Positions 24,661 through 38,969 of a stretch of DNA of 64,000 bases are shown here, one piece after another. The stretch spans positions 248,001-312,000 of the forward strand of contig OZ025798.1 of NCBI GenBank assembly GCA_964019425.1. Direction: 5' to 3'. The notes under the pieces were generated by a model, which made no database searches, was not told the origin of the DNA, and saw only the letters and a list, made by a program, of their open reading frames with translations. Numbering within the stretch: the stretch's first letter is position 1; the number at the start of each line of letters is the position of its first letter. Made by a program: the position numbers and the translations under genes. The DNA comes from Flectonema sp. DT1601. Lineage: Eukaryota > Euglenozoa > Diplonemea > Diplonemida > Diplonemidae.

Positions 24661-25467
24661 CGCTGGTCTACTCAGCGCCTTCGCCCTTCTCAGCAAACAG
24701 ACCACGCCAATATGGTTATTTGCCTGATAGCTTATTAGACCATTGAACTGATAAAAATATAAAAACCAAAATAAAAAAGAAACACACAAACTAAAAAATC
24801 GTAGAACATCAAACATTAATCACACTGGATCAAACTTCAGAAGACTTAATCTCCTCCAGCAATGAATTAAAGTAGTTTGAACTTTAACAAACACATAAAA
24901 AATACACATCATATATCTTTGAAATGAACAATTACAGCAATGAATGTCACTACTACCCAAAGCGCCCGACACGAGTCTTACTCATATCGAAAACAATAGC
25001 GAAGGCCGAGCAGATTGTGAGAACTTGGGCTGCAAATAAAAAGATCACAAGATTACTAAAAGAAACTCCCAGTAGATAACAGTATTTCCTTGATCAGGAA
25101 TTCTTCTTGCTCGAGGAAACTCTTGTGAAATTAAGTTTTTTGAAAGTTTACGAAAGAAACTACTCATAAGACAACAATGCCCTTTATTCTTAAAGGTTTC
25201 CGCTTTTTATTCGAATTCCTTCAAACGGGTCCCGCATACAAATATAAAGAAATCCACTAACAACATTCAAAATGTATAATATTAATTGGTTAATAAATTT
25301 AAACTAGGAACTATGATCATGCTTCAATGATTCACTGTTACCTAACTAAACTTATCGCTATTGATCGAAACAATAATGAGACGAATAGAGAGGAAAGGCA
25401 CGCTATTAAGGCAATAAATTGATTTTATCAGAACTACAACACAGAATGTCACAACAGTGAAGTTCTC
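23258..25467. repeat. Array spacer 8 (complete long type)
   Basis: No gene. This is the best-preserved long spacer: class I promoter, common block, the TACTATACTTGGTAAGTTGG path, a gene-less 3' flank at about 24,492-24,590, then a CTCAGCGCCTTCGCCC block and the true 3' flank of copy 9 from about 25,275. It serves as the reference for deletions in spacers 4, 10 and 12. Confidence 0.65.
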
Positions 25468-27042
25468 TCACTTGGAAATCAGGTGGTTTGGTATACAGAT
25501 CGCATCTCCGGCACCAGTTCCATTCTCAAAGTAGCATCCGTAACCAGATCCCATCAACCTTTTGGTGTCGTCAGCACCTCTTGCCGAATCCCAGACGCCC
25601 ATTAAACCACAAATTACTATAGCACAATTAGTCACTGTTTCCGCGTCTGCTAGTGTCCATCCCTGATTGCAGCTCGATGATTGCCTGACGATTGTCAAAT
25701 ATAAGCAAGGAACCGATGGTGGTGGAGTAGGTGCTGGTGGTGGAGGAGTAGGTGCTGGAACTGGAGTTGTGTTGTTTGGCATACAGATCATGTCTGTGGC
25801 ACCAATTCCATCCTCAACAAAGCATCCGTAACCAGATCCCACCAACCTTTTGTCCCCGTCAGCACCTCTTGCCGTATCATAGGTGCCCATTATACTACAA
25901 ATTATTCCAGAACACCTATTTATTGTGTCCGAATCTGCTGGTGTCCATCCCGAATTGCAGCTCGATGAAAAAGTGTTGACTGTCAGAGAAGAGCAAGGTA
26001 CCGATGGTGGTGGAGTAGGTACTGACGGTGGTGGAGTAGGTGCTGGAACTGCAGTTGTGTTGTTTGGCATACAGATCATGTCTGTGGCACCACTTCCATC
26101 CTCAACAAAGCATCCGTAACCAGATCCCACCAACCTTTTGGTATCGTCAGCACCTCTTGCCGTATCATAGGTGCCCATTATACTACAAATTATTCCAGAA
26201 CACCTATTTATTGTGTCCGAATCTGCTGGTGTCCATCCCGAATTGCAGCTCGATGAAAAAGTGTTGACTGTCAGAGAAGAGCAAGATACCGATGGTGGTG
26301 GAGTAGGTGCTGGAACTGCAGTTGTGTTGTTTGGCATACAGATCATGTCTGTGGCACCACTTCCATCCTCAACAATACATCCGTAACCAGGTCCCACCAA
26401 TCTTTTGGTATTGTCAGCACCTCTTGCCACACCCCAGTTGTCCATTTTACCACAAATTGTTGCAACACAATTACTCATTGTTTCCGTGTCTACTGGTGTC
26501 CATCCCAGATTGCAGCTCGATGATTGCCTGACGATTGACAGCGAATAGCAAGGTACCGATGGTGGCGGAGTAGGTGCTGGTGGTGGCGGTGTTGGTGCTG
26601 GAACTGGAGTTGTGTTGTTTGGCATACAGATCATGTCTCTGGCACCACCACTCGCAACATAGCATCCGAAACTAGATCCCATTAACATTCTGGTACTGTC
26701 AGCACCTCTTGCCGTACCCCAGCTACCCATTAAACCACAAATTGTTGCAGCACACATATTTATTGTGTCCGTGTCTGCTGGTTTCATTCCCGAATTGCAG
26801 CTCGATGATTGCCTGACGATACTCAGTGAGCTGCAATCAAAAGCAGTCTGTTTGTATTTTAATAACACCCGACAATACCGATACTAAATTCAGACTGTTA
26901 GTTGGTACGAAACTCTTGTTGTACAAACTAACTAAGTAACCCTTCCACACAATAACAAATCATTTCAATAAGGAAGGGAATGATGAAATAATAAACATAC
27001 CGAAGACGCAAACAAACCGATAACAACAACAAAAGTCTTCAT
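25468..27042 (-). CDS. Array copy 9: secreted six-cysteine multidomain protein, 5 domains
   Basis: Exon 1 is 27001-27042 and exon 2 is 25468-26847, with a 153-nt intron. The product is 473 residues. It has the layout of copy 5 with one additional IICSIMGTYDTA-type domain, so domains 3 and 4 are tandem duplicates that differ in the DDTKRL/GDKRL loop and in linker length. This shows single-domain gain inside an otherwise conserved architecture. Class I promoter. Confidence 0.85.
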
Positions 27043-29217
27043 CTTATTTATTTACTGTCATCAGGAGGTAAAAAAAGATACTCAAGGAAGAACAAAAGCA
27101 ACATGCAACTATAAATAGGGTTGCTTCACATAACTACTCACTTTAAATAGGAATCCACTTCGGTCAATACTATAAATACCATTTTCAGGAATCAGGAGGG
27201 GAGGAAGTGAGTACAGCCTAATTGAAGCAAAGCTTCTGATGATTGAAATACTATTACCACCACCACCTGTTATTTTAGGAATTTAATCAGAATGAAAATA
27301 AAAAGTTACAGCAAGAAAAAGAATCAGCCAACCTTAACTTTCCTTTTACTTTCCTACTCATTCATTTTGTGTGCCATCCAGTAGCCTGTGAAAGGAATAA
27401 GTTAGGTTAAGTTACACTGTCACAATTCTCTTTCTTCTGAACAGGTTTATCTGTACAAGAAGAAAAAAAAAAAGGGAAGGAAAAAAAAGGAAACAAGAAA
27501 AGAATGTGTTTCCAGCATTTGAAAAAGAAGATAGAGAAAAAATTAAATAAATCTTTCTGCTGTTCTGTTTCTTCAAAAGTAAGGGAGATGCTGTCTTGCC
27601 CTACTCAACAAAGGGACAGCTTAACTTAGTTGGTGTCTGTAAGTTAGTATATGAGATCACTAAGATAATGTATTAAATCAAAATATATATAAAAAAGGAA
27701 AGCCCTCGCAACACATTGTTCTGCTGTTCCGTAAAACACTTGTGGTGGAATACCTAGTTTCAGGTCTTAATCTTATACTATACTTGGTAAGTTGGTAGTA
27801 TTTAGAATATGAGATACTGTTAATAGTTATCAGTCAATCAAAAAAACAATAGAACGCAACAATTCGTAGGACAACAAACAAATAATGGTTGGTTGGGCTT
27901 AAATCAACTTCCCCAGTCTTCTTCAGCGAAGAAAGTACGGGGGAACACTGCGGTGTCAAGCCTGTCTACTTTAATGAACAAGGCTAAACTTTGAATTCCC
28001 GTGCCAAATGTTAATGAAATATCGGATCTCAACACAAACGTTTCTGAAATGGACAGCTCCACAAACGAAAGTATTCGAAATGGATGCAAAGAAAAAAGAA
28101 AAAGGAAAAAAATCTGTTTTCCTTTGGGATTATTGTTTTAAAGAGGAACAAGTATGAAGAAGTGATCCAAATCCCTTAAAAATATTCAAAACAGAATATA
28201 ATTCGTTAGTCAGGTGACGATTCACTGAAGACCAACAATATTGAATCGAAACAACGATGAGAGGAATAGAGAGGAAAGCTGTGCTATTAAGACATTAATT
28301 TGATTTTATCAGAACTGCAACACAGAACGTCACAACAGTGAAGTGTCAAATGTTACTGAAATGTCGGATTACAACACAAACGATTCCGGAAGAGAAATTA
28401 ATAAAAAAGAAATTCGCTGGTCTACTCAGCGCCTTCGCCCTTCTCAGCAAACAGACCACGCCAATATGGTTATTTGCCTGATAGCTTATTAAACCATTGA
28501 ACTGATAAAAATATAAAAACCAAAATAAAAAGAAACACACAAACTAAAAAATCGTAGAACATCAAACATTAATCACACTGGATCAAACTTCAGAAGACTT
28601 AATCTCCTCCAGCAATGAATTAAAGTAGTTTGAACTTTAACAAACACATAAAAAATACACATCATATATCTTTGAAATGAACAATTACAGCAATGAATGT
28701 CACTACTACCCAAAGCGTCCGACACGAGTCTTACTCATATCGAAAACAATAGCGAAGGCCGAGCAGATTGTGAGAACTTGGGCTGCAAATAAAAAGATCA
28801 CAAGATTACTAAAGGAAACTCCCAGTAGATAACAGTATTTCCTTGATCAGGAATTCTTCTTGCTGGAAGAAACTCTTGTGAAATTAAGTTCCTTGAAAGT
28901 ATGCGATAGAAACTACTCATAAGACAACAATGCCCTTTATTCTTATAGGTTTCCGCTTTTTATTCGAATTCCTTCAAACGGGTCCCGCATACAAATATAA
29001 AGAAATCCACTAACAACATTCAAAATGTATAATATTAATTGGTTAATGAATTTAAACTAGGAACTATGATCATGCTTCAATGATTCACTGTTACCTAACT
29101 AAACTTATCGCTATTGATCGAAACAGTAATGAGACGAATAGAGAGGAAAGGCAGGCTATTAAGATATTAAATTGATTTCATCAGAACAACACAGAATGTC
29201 ACAACAGTGAAGTTCTC
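27043..29217. repeat. Array spacer 9 (long type)
   Basis: No gene. It has the class I promoter with the short deletion near 27,180, the common block, the long path, a gene-less 3' flank at about 28,246-28,340 and the true 3' flank of copy 10 from about 29,030. Confidence 0.6.
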
Positions 29218-30234
29218 TCACTTGGAAATCAGGTGGCTTGGCATACAGATCATGTCTCCGGCACCAGTTCCATTCTCAACATAGCATCCGTAACCAGATC
29301 CCATCAACCTTTTGGTACCGTCAGCACCTCTTGCCGAATCCCAGCTGTCCATTATACTACAAATTGTTGCAACACAATTAGTCACTGTTTCCGCGTCTGC
29401 TAGTGTCCATCCCTGATTGCAGCTCGATGATTGCCTGACGATTGTCAGCGAAGAGCAAGGTACCGATGGTGGTGGAGTAGGTGCTGGTGGTGGTGGAGTA
29501 GGTACCGGAACTGGAGTTGTGTTGTTTGGCATACAGATCAAGTCTCTGGCAGCACCACTCTCAATATAGCATCCGTAACCAGATCCCATAAACCTTTTAG
29601 TATCATCAGCACCTCTTGCCAAATCCCAGGTGTCCATTAAACCACAGATTGTTGCAGCACAATTATTCATTGTTTCCGTGTCTGCTAGTGTCCTTCCCAA
29701 ATTGCAGCTCGATGATTGCCTCATGATTGTCAGCGAAGAGCAAGGTACCGATGGTGGCGGAGTAGGTGCTGGTGGTGGTGGAGTAGGTGCTGGAACTGGA
29801 GTTGTGTTGTTTGGCATACAGATTATGTCTCTGGCAGCACCACTCTCAATATAGCATCCGTAACCAGATCCCAGTAAGCATTTAGAATCGTCAGCACCTC
29901 TTGCCATACCCCAGGTGTCCATTAAACCACAGATTGTTGCAGCACACGTAGTCATTGTTTCCGTGTCTGCTGGTTTCATTCCCAAATTGCAGCTCGATGA
30001 CAAAGTGTTGATTGTCAGTGAGCTGCAATTAAAAGCAGTCTGTTTGTATTTTAATAACACCCGACAATACCGATACTAAATTCAGACTGTTAGTTGGTAC
30101 GAAACTCTTGTTGTACAAACTAATTAAGTAACCCTTCCACACAATAACAAATCATTTCAATAAGGAAGGGAATGATGAAATAATAAACATACCGAAGACG
30201 CAAACAAACCGATAATAACAACAAAAGTCTTCAT
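29218..30234 (-). CDS. Array copy 10: secreted six-cysteine multidomain protein, 3 domains
   Basis: Exon 1 is 30193-30234 and exon 2 is 29218-30039, with a 153-nt intron. The product is 287 residues, partner of copy 2 with the same MKTFVVIIGLFASS signal. Domain 1 differs from copy 2 in its start, which reads SSLTINTLSSSC in place of SSLSIVRQSSSC, so the 5' end of exon 2 looks converted from a TINTFSSSC-type domain. The last domain ends GAGDMICMPSHLISK. Confidence 0.85.
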
Positions 30235-32368
30235 CTTATTTATTTACTGTCATCAGGAGGTAAAAAAAGATACTCAAGGAAGAACAAAGGCAACATGCAA
30301 CTATAAATAGGGTTGCTTCACATAACTACTCACTTTAAATAGGAATCCACGTCGGTCAATACTATAAATACCATTTTCAGGAATCAGGAGGGGAGGAAGT
30401 GAGTACAGCCTAATTGAAGCAAAGCTTCTGATGATTAAAATACTATTACCACCACCACCTGTTATTTTAGGAATTTAATCAGAATAAAAATAAAAAGTTA
30501 CAACAAAAAAAAGAATTCAGCCAAACTTAACTTTCCTTTTACTTTCCTACTCATTCATTTTGTGTGCCATCCAGTAGCCTGTGAAAGGAATAGGTTAGGT
30601 TAAGTTACACTGTCACACTTCTCTTTCTTCTGAACAGGTTTATCTGTACAAGAAGAAAAAAAAAAGAGAGGAAAAAAAGGAAACAAGAAAAGAATGTGTT
30701 TCCAGCATTTGAAAAAGAAGATAGAGAAAACATTAAATAAATCTTTCTGCTGTTCTGTTTCTTCAAAAGCAAGGGAGATGCCGTCTTGTCCTACTCAACA
30801 AAGGGACAGCTTAACTTAGTTGGTGTTTGTAAGTTAGTATATGAGATCACTAAGATAATGTATTAAATCAAAATATATATAAAAAAGGAAAGCCCTCGCA
30901 ACACATTGTTCTGCTGTTCCGTAAAACACTTGTGGTGGAATACCTAGTTTCAGGTCTTAATCTTATACTATACTTGGTAAGTTGGTAGTATTTAGAATAT
31001 GAGATACTGTTAATAGTATAATACAGTCAATCAAAAAAACAATAGAACGCAACAATTCGTAGGACAACAAACAAATAATGGTTGGTTGAGCTTAAATTAA
31101 CTTCCTCAATCCTCTTCAGCGAAGAAAGTACGGGGGAACACTGCGGTGTCAAGCCTGTCTACTTTAATGAACAAGGCTAAACTTCGAATTCCCGTGCCAA
31201 ATGTTAATGAAATATCGGATCTCAACACAAACGTTTCTGAAATGGACAGCTCCACACACGAAAGTATTCGAAATGGATGCAAAGAAAAAAGAAAAAAATC
31301 TGTTTTCCTTTGGGATTATTGTTTTAAAGAGGAACAAGTATGAAGAAGTGATCCAAATCCCTTAAAAATATTCAAAACAGAATATAATTCGTTAGTCAGG
31401 TGACGATTCACTGAAGACCAACAATATTGAATCGAAACAACGATGAGAGGAATAGAGAGGAAAGCTGTGCTATTAAGACATTAATTTGATTTTATCAGAA
31501 CTGCAACACAGAACTTCACAACAGTGAAGTGTCAAATGTTACTGAAATGTCGGATTACAACACAAACGATTCCGGAAGAGAAATTAATAAAAAAGAAATT
31601 CGCTGGTCTACTCAGCGCCTTCGCCATTCTCAGCAAACAGACCACGCCAATATGGTTATTTGCCTGATCAAAATAAAAAGAAACACACAAACTAAAAAAT
31701 CGTAGAACATCAAACATTAATCATACTGGATCAAACTTCAGAAGACTTAATCTCCTCCAGCAATGAATTAAAGTAGTTTGAACTTTAACAAACACATAAA
31801 AAATACACATCATATATCTTTGAAATGAACAATTACAGCAATGAATGTCACTACTACCCAAAGCGCCCGACACGAGTCTTACTCATATCGAAAACAATAG
31901 CGAAGGCCGAGCAGATTGTGAGAACTTGGGCTGCAAATAAAAAGATCACAAGATTACTAAAAGAAACTCCCAGTAGATAACAGTATTTCCTTTATCAGGA
32001 ATTCTTCTTGCTCGAGGAAACTCTTGTGAAATTAAGTTTTTTGAAAGTTTACGAAAGAAACTACTCATAAGACAACAATGCCCTTTATTCTTAAAGGTTT
32101 CCGCTTTTTATTCGAATTCCTTCAAACGGGTCCCGCATACAAATATAAAGAAATCCACTAACAACATTCAAAATGTATAATATTATTTGGTTAATAAATT
32201 TAAACTAGGAACTATGATCATGCTTCAATGATTCACTGTTACCTAACTAAACTTATCGCTATTGATCGAAACAATAATGAGACGAATAGAGAGGAAAGGC
32301 ACGCTATTAAGATATTAAATTGATTTTATCAGAACTACAACACAGAATGTCACAACAGTGAAGTTCTC
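30235..32368. repeat. Array spacer 10 (long type with 40-bp deletion)
   Basis: No gene. Long-type spacer with a gene-less 3' flank at about 31,431-31,530. Near 31,668 (GCCTGATCAAAATAAAAAG) about 40 bases are missing compared with spacers 8 and 9; spacer 12 has the same deletion at about 38,270. Confidence 0.6.
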
Positions 32369-33676
32369 TCACTTGGAAATCAGGTGGTTTGGTATACAGA
32401 TCGCATCTCCGGCACCAGTTCCATTCTCAAAGTAGCATCCGTAACCAGATCCCATCAACCTTTTGGTGTCGTCAGCACCTCTTGCCGAATCCCAGACGCC
32501 CATTAAACCACAAATTACTATAGCACAATTAGTCACTGTTTCCGCGTCTGCTAGTGTCCATCCCTGATTGCAGCTCGATGATTGCCTGACGATTGTCAAA
32601 AATAAGCAAGGAACCGATGGTGGTGGAGTAGGTGCTGGTGGTGGAGGAGTAGGTGCTGGAACTGGAGTTGTGTTGTTTGGCATACAGATCATGTCTGTGG
32701 CACCACTTCCATCCTCAACAAAGCATCCGTAAGCAGATCCCACCAACCTTTTGGTATCGTCAGCACCTCTTGCCGTATCATAGGTGCCCATTAAACTACA
32801 AATTATTCCAGAACACCTATTTATTGTGTCCGAATCTGCTGGTGTCCATCCCGAATTGCAGCTCGATGAAAAAATGTTGACTGTCAGAGAAGAGCAAGAT
32901 ACCGATGGTGGTGGAGTAGGTACCGACGGTGGTGGAGTAGGTGCTGGAACTGGAGTTGTGTTGTTTGGCATACAGATCATGTCTGTGGCACCACTTCCAT
33001 CCTCAACAATACATCCGTAACCAGGTCCCACCAATCTTTTGGTATTGCCAGCACCTCTTGCCACACCCCAGTTGTCCATTTTACCACAAATTGTTGCAAC
33101 ACAATTACTCATTGTTTCCGTGTCTACTGGTGTCCATCCCAGATTGCAGCTCGATGATTGCCTGACGATTGACAGCGAATAGCAAGGTACCGATGGTGGC
33201 GGAGTAGGTGCTGGTGGTGGCGGTGTTGGTGCTGGAACTGGAGTTGTGTTGTTTGGCATACAGATCAAGTCTCTGGCACCACCACTCGCAACATAGCATC
33301 CGAAACTAGATCCCATTAACATTCTGGTACTGTCAGCACCTCTTGCCGTACCCCAGCTATCCATTAAACCACAAATTGTTGCAGCACACATATTTATTGT
33401 TTCCGTGTCTGCTGGTTTCATTCCCGAATTGCAGCTTGATGATTGCCTGACGATACTCAGTGAGCTGCAATCAAAAGCAGTCTGTTTGTATTTTAATAAC
33501 ACCCGACAATACCGATACTAAATTCAGACTGTTAGTTGGTACGAAACTCTTGTTGTACAAACTAACTAAGTAACCCTTCCGCACAACAACAAATCATTTC
33601 AATAAGGAAGGGAATGATGAAATAATAAACATACCGAAGACGCAAACAAACCGATAACAACAACAAAAGTCTTCAT
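32369..33676 (-). CDS. Array copy 11: secreted six-cysteine multidomain protein, 4 domains
   Basis: Exon 1 is 33635-33676 and exon 2 is 32369-33481, with a 153-nt intron. The product is 384 residues with the domain order of copies 5 and 13. Private changes are MDSWGTARGAD in domain 1, GAGNTKRLV in domain 2 (Asp-to-Gly in the otherwise invariant GAD motif), and CSLMGTYDTA with GSAYGCFVE in domain 3. All cysteines are kept. Confidence 0.85.
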
Positions 33677-34854
33677 CTTATTTATTTACTGTCATCAGGA
33701 GGTAAAAAAGATACTCAAGGAAGAACAAAGGCAACATGCAACTATAAATAGGGTTGCTTCACATAACTACTCACTTTAAATAGGAATCCACTTCGGTCAA
33801 TACTATAAATACCATTTTCAAGAATCAGGAGGGGAGGAAGTGAGTACAGCCTAATTGAAGCAAAGCTTCTGATGATTAAAATACTATTACCACCACCACC
33901 TGTTATTTTAGGAATTTAATCAGAATGAAAATAAAAAGTTACAACAAGAATAAGAATCAGCCAAACTTAACTTTCCTTTTACTTTCCTACTCATTCATTT
34001 TGTGTGCCATCCAGTAGCCTGTGAAAGGAATAAGTTAGGTTAAGTTACACTGTCACAATTCTCTTTCTTCTGAACAGGTTTATCTGTACAAGAAGAAAAA
34101 AAAAAGGGAGGAAAAAAAGGAAACAAGAAAAGAATGTGTTTCCAGCATTTGAAAAAGAAGATAGAGAAAACATTAAATAAATCTTTCTGCTGTTCTGTTT
34201 CTTCAAAAGCAAGGGAGATGCTGTCTTGTCCTACTCAACAAAGGGACAGCTTAACTTAGTTGGTGTTAGTTAGTATATGAGATCACTAAGATAATGTATT
34301 AAATCAAAATATATATAAAAAAGGAAAGCCCTCGCAACACATTGTTCTGCTGTTCCGTAAAACACTTGTGGTGGAATACCTAGTTTCAGGTCTTAATCTT
34401 ATACTTGGTAAGTTGGAAAGAAAAAGGAAAAGAATCCGTTTTACTTTGGGATTTTCGTTTTTTTCTCCTTTTAAAGAGGTACAAGTCCAGCTTTCCGCCT
34501 CGCCTAGCTTATTAGACTATCGAACAAAATTAATAAAATATTAAATAGAAATAAAAAAATAAAATAAATAAAAAATCAATAAAATTAAAACAGGATAAAA
34601 TAGTTACCCTGATAATATACTAAAGCACTCGCAGAGCATTAAATATTAACGCTAGGTTGGTAGCTCAACGTTATCGATCGAAACAATAATGAGAGGAATA
34701 GAGAGGAAAGGTACGCTATTAAGATATTAAATTCATTTTATCAGAACTACAACACAGAATGTCACAACAGTGAAATTCCAAATGTTACTGAAAGGCAGGA
34801 ACTCAACACAAACATTTCCGTAACGGACAGCACACGCAAGAGTTTCCGACATAG

Positions 34855-34899
<45 letters not shown>

Positions 34900-36047
34900 G
34901 GCCTGTCTACTCATCGCGTTCGCCCTTCTTAGCAAACAGACCACGTCAATATGGTTTTATCTTTTACCATTTAACACGTTATTTTATCCAACGTTACTAT
35001 GATGAGGTCTCCAGGAGGGTAACTCACAGCAACAGAGGGCCTCATCCGTAACAGTTTCCGAAGACTCCGTATGGATTGTTGAATTAGCTTCAGCTGAAGG
35101 GATGTAATTTATCTTATATGATTAATGGACACCTACCTTCAGCTTTCCACTTTGCCTAGGTTATTAAACCCAATTAATAAAAATATAAAAATAAAAATAC
35201 ATAAAAAAATACACACGTGTGACACACAAAAAATTCTTAGAGCATTAAAAATTAATCGAACCACACTGGATCGATCCGAGTAACTTCAGAAGACATAATC
35301 TTCTCCAGCAGGTATGAATTAAAATAGTTTGCACTCTAAAAAAACAAATAAATATTACATGTTTGAACGCTTCAAGGGGAAAAACAATAATGAATTACTA
35401 CTACCTAAAGCGTCTAACACGAGATCGAAAAAAAAACAACGAAGGCCGATTCTGCCAACTTAGCATCCCAAATTATCGACAGGAAAGTATTGTCGACAAC
35501 TTGGGCCGCAAAATTGAACTTGGCTTTAACTTAAACTAAACAAAAAAAAAAAACACAAACAAGTATTATATTATTACTATTTTGCACGAAACCGAGTAAA
35601 CCAACTAAAACTGATTAAGCTAAAGGAGGTTAAGGTGTGCTGCTAACATTCTTTTTTCGTTCTTACAATACTTGTTAAATGCAAAAAGAAATTATCAAAT
35701 ATCTGCTGCTCACAAGATTACCAAAGTAAAAATTTCTCCATGATCAGGAATTATTCTTGTACGAGGATAATCTTGTGAAATTAAGATTTTGAAAAGTGTG
35801 TAAACGAAATTACTCATAAGACAACAATGCCCTTTATTCTTAAAATTTTTCGCTTTATTTTCGAATTCCTTCAAACGAGTCCCCCAAAACAAGTATGAAG
35901 AAATCCGCTAAAAACATTCAAAACGGATTGGTTAATAAATTTAAACTAGGAACTATGATCGTACTTCAATGATTCACTGTTACCTAACTAAACTTATCGC
36001 TATTGATCGAAACAATAATGAGAGGAATAGAGAGGAAAGGCAGGCTA
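33677..36047. repeat. Array spacer 11 (short-path type with scar)
   Basis: No gene. It carries the class I promoter and common block, then the third copy of the 5740-7440 segment. That segment has a gene-less 3' flank (about 34,677-34,776), a 38-base poly-A (34,860-34,897), the hairpin block (about 34,980-35,110) and a retroelement scar. Confidence 0.65.
35515..35690. mobile_element. Scar of a VIPER-like element, third copy
   Basis: Joined outer flanks around GCACGAAACCG as at 6846-7023, within the third copy of the duplicated spacer segment. Confidence 0.6.
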
Positions 36048-37364
36048 TTAAGGCAATAAATTGATTTTATCAGAATGCCACAACAGTGAAGTTTTCTGCT
36101 TAGAAATCAGGTGGTTTGGCATACAGATCATGTCTCCGGCACCAGTTCCATCCTCAACATAGCATCCGTAACCATGTCCCATCAACCTTTTGTTCCCGTC
36201 AGCACCTCTTGCCAAATCCCAAGTGTTCATCATATTACAAATTGTTGTAGCACAATTCATCATTGTTTCCGTGTCTGCAGGTTTCATTCCCGAATTGCAG
36301 CTCGATGATTGCCTGATGATTGACAGCGAAGAGCAAGGTACCGATGGTGGTGGAGTAGGTGCTGGTGGTGGTGGTGTTGGTGCTGGAACTGGAGTTGTGT
36401 TGTTTGGCATACAGATCATGTCTCCGGCCCCGGTTCCATCCTCAACATAGCATCCGTAACCATGTCCCATCAACCTTTTGTTCCCGTCAGCACCTCTTGC
36501 CAAATCCCAGGTGTTCATCATATTACAAATTGTTGTAGCACAATTCATCATTGTTTCCGTGTCTGCTGGTTTCATTCCCGAATTGCAACTCGATGATTGC
36601 CTGATGATTGACAGCGAAGAGCAACGTACTGATGGTGGTGGAGTAGGTGCTGGAACTGGAGTTGTGTTGTTTGGCATACAGATCATGTCTCCGGCACCAG
36701 TTCCATCCTCAACATAGCATCCGTAACCATGTCCCATCAACCTTTTGTCCCCGTCAGCACCTCTTGCCAAATCCCAAGTGTTCATCATATTACAAATTGT
36801 TGTAGCACAGTTCATCATTGTTTCCGTGTCTGCTGGTTTCATTCCCGAATTGCAACTCGATGATTGCCTGATGATTGACAGCGAAGAGCAACGTACTGAT
36901 GGTGGTGGAGTAGGTGCTGGAACTGGAGTTGTGTTGTTTGGCATACAGATCATGTCTCCGGCACCAGTTCCATCCTCAACATAGCATCCGTAACCATGTC
37001 CCATCAACCTTTTGTCCCCGTCAGCACCTCTTGCCAAATCCCAAGTGTTCATCATATTACAAATTGTTGTAGCACAGTTCATCATTGTTTCCGTGTCTGC
37101 TGGTTTCATTCCCGAATTGCAGCTTGATGATTGCCTGACGATACTCAGTGAGCTGCAATCAAAAGCAGTCTGTTTGTATTTTAATAACACCCGACAATAC
37201 CGATACTAAATTCAGACTGTTAGTTGGTACGAAACTCTTGTTGCACAAACTAACTAAGTAACCCTTCCACACAATAACAAATCATTTAAATAAGGAAGGG
37301 AATGATGAAATAATAAACATACCGAAGACGCAAACAAACCGATAACAACAACAAAAGTCTTCAT
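36048..37364 (-). CDS. Array copy 12: secreted six-cysteine multidomain protein, 4 domains
   Basis: Exon 1 is 37323-37364 and exon 2 is 36048-37169, with a 153-nt intron. The product is 387 residues. Units are of the copy-3 type but the first two linkers are shortened and read PAPTPPPSVRCSS (Pro-to-Arg before the first cysteine). It has the C-terminal read-through tail and TAA stop of copies 3 and 6. The upstream region is class II, as in copy 3. Confidence 0.85.
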
Positions 37365-38969
37365 CTTATTTATTTACTGTCATAAGGAGGTAAAAAAGAT
37401 ACTCAAGGAAGAACTAAGTAACTTTAAACAGGAATCCATTTCAGTACTGGGGCAACATAAACAAAAATGGTTACGTGCTAAAATTAAAATCCTCCTCTTC
37501 AGCGAAGAAAGTACGGGAGACACTGCGGTGTCAGACTTGTTTACTTTAATGAACAAGGCTAAACTTCGAATTCCCGTGCCAAAAGTTGCTGAAATATCGG
37601 ATCTCAACAAAAACGTTTCTAAAATGGACAGCTACACGCACACGAAAGTATTCGGGATGCATGCAAAGAAAAAGAAGAATAAAATCTGTTTTATTTTTGG
37701 AATTCTATACAAGTTTGAAGAAATGATTAAAATCCCTTAAAAATATTCAAAAAAAAGAAAATAATTCGTTACTCAGGTAACAATTCACTGTTGATCAACA
37801 AGAACTATCAATCGAAGTAATGATGAGAGGAATAGAGATAGAGGAATGGAACGTTATTCAGAGTTCAAATACAGTCATCAGAACGGAAGCACAGATCATG
37901 TGAATGAGCGAAGTGACAAATGTTACTTCACTTCTAAACAAACAGACCACGTCAAATATTCCTTAAAAATATTCAAAACAGAATATAATTCGTTAGTCAG
38001 GTGACGATTCACTGAAGACCAACAATATTGAATCGAAACAACGATGAGAGGAATAGAGAGGAAAGCTGTGCTATTAAGACATTAATTTGATTTTATCAGA
38101 ACTGCAACACAGAACGTCACAACAGTGAAGTGTCAAATGTTACTGAAATGTCGGATTACAACACAAACGATTCCGGAAGAGAAATTAATAAAAAAGAAAT
38201 TCGCTGGTCTACTCAGCGCCTTCGCCATTCTCAGCAAACAGACCACGCCAATATGGTTATTTGCCTGATCAAAATAAAAAGAAACACACAAACTAAAAAA
38301 TCGTAGAACATCAAACATTAATCACACTGGATCAAACTTCAGAAGACTTAATCTCCTCCAGCAATGAATTAAAGTAGTTTGAACTTTAACAAACACATAA
38401 AAAATACACATCATATATCTTTGAAATGAACAATTACAGCAATGAATGTCACTACTACCCAAAGCGTCCGACACGAGTCTTACTCATATCGAAAACAATA
38501 GCGAAGGCCGAGCAGATTGTGAGAACTTGGGCTGCAAATAAAAAGATCACAAGATTACTAAAAGAAACTCCCAGTAGATAACAGTATTTCCTTGATCAGG
38601 AATTCTTCTTGCTCGAGGAAACTCTTGTGAAATTAAGTTTTTTGAAAGTTTACGAAAGAAACTACTCATAAGACAACAATGCCCTTTATTCTTAAAGGTT
38701 TCCGCTTTTTATTCGAATTCCTTCAAACGGGTCCCGCATACAAATATAAAGAAATCCACTAACAACATTCAAAATGTATAATATTAATTGGTTAATAAAT
38801 TTAAACTAGGAACTATGATCATGCTTCAATGATTCACTGTTACCTAACTAAACTTATCGCTATTGATCGAAACAATAATGAGACGAATAGAGAGGAAAGG
38901 CACGCTATTAAGATATTAAATTGATTTTATCAGAACTACAACACAGAATGTCACAACAGTGAAGTTCTC
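37365..38969. repeat. Array spacer 12 (chimeric)
   Basis: No gene. It begins like spacer 3 and spacer 7 (class II), then at about 37,957 switches abruptly (CACGTCAAATATTCC) into long-type spacer sequence. A gene-less 3' flank follows at about 38,034-38,130, then the 40-bp deletion near 38,270. The switch looks like a recombination junction between two spacer types. Confidence 0.6.
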
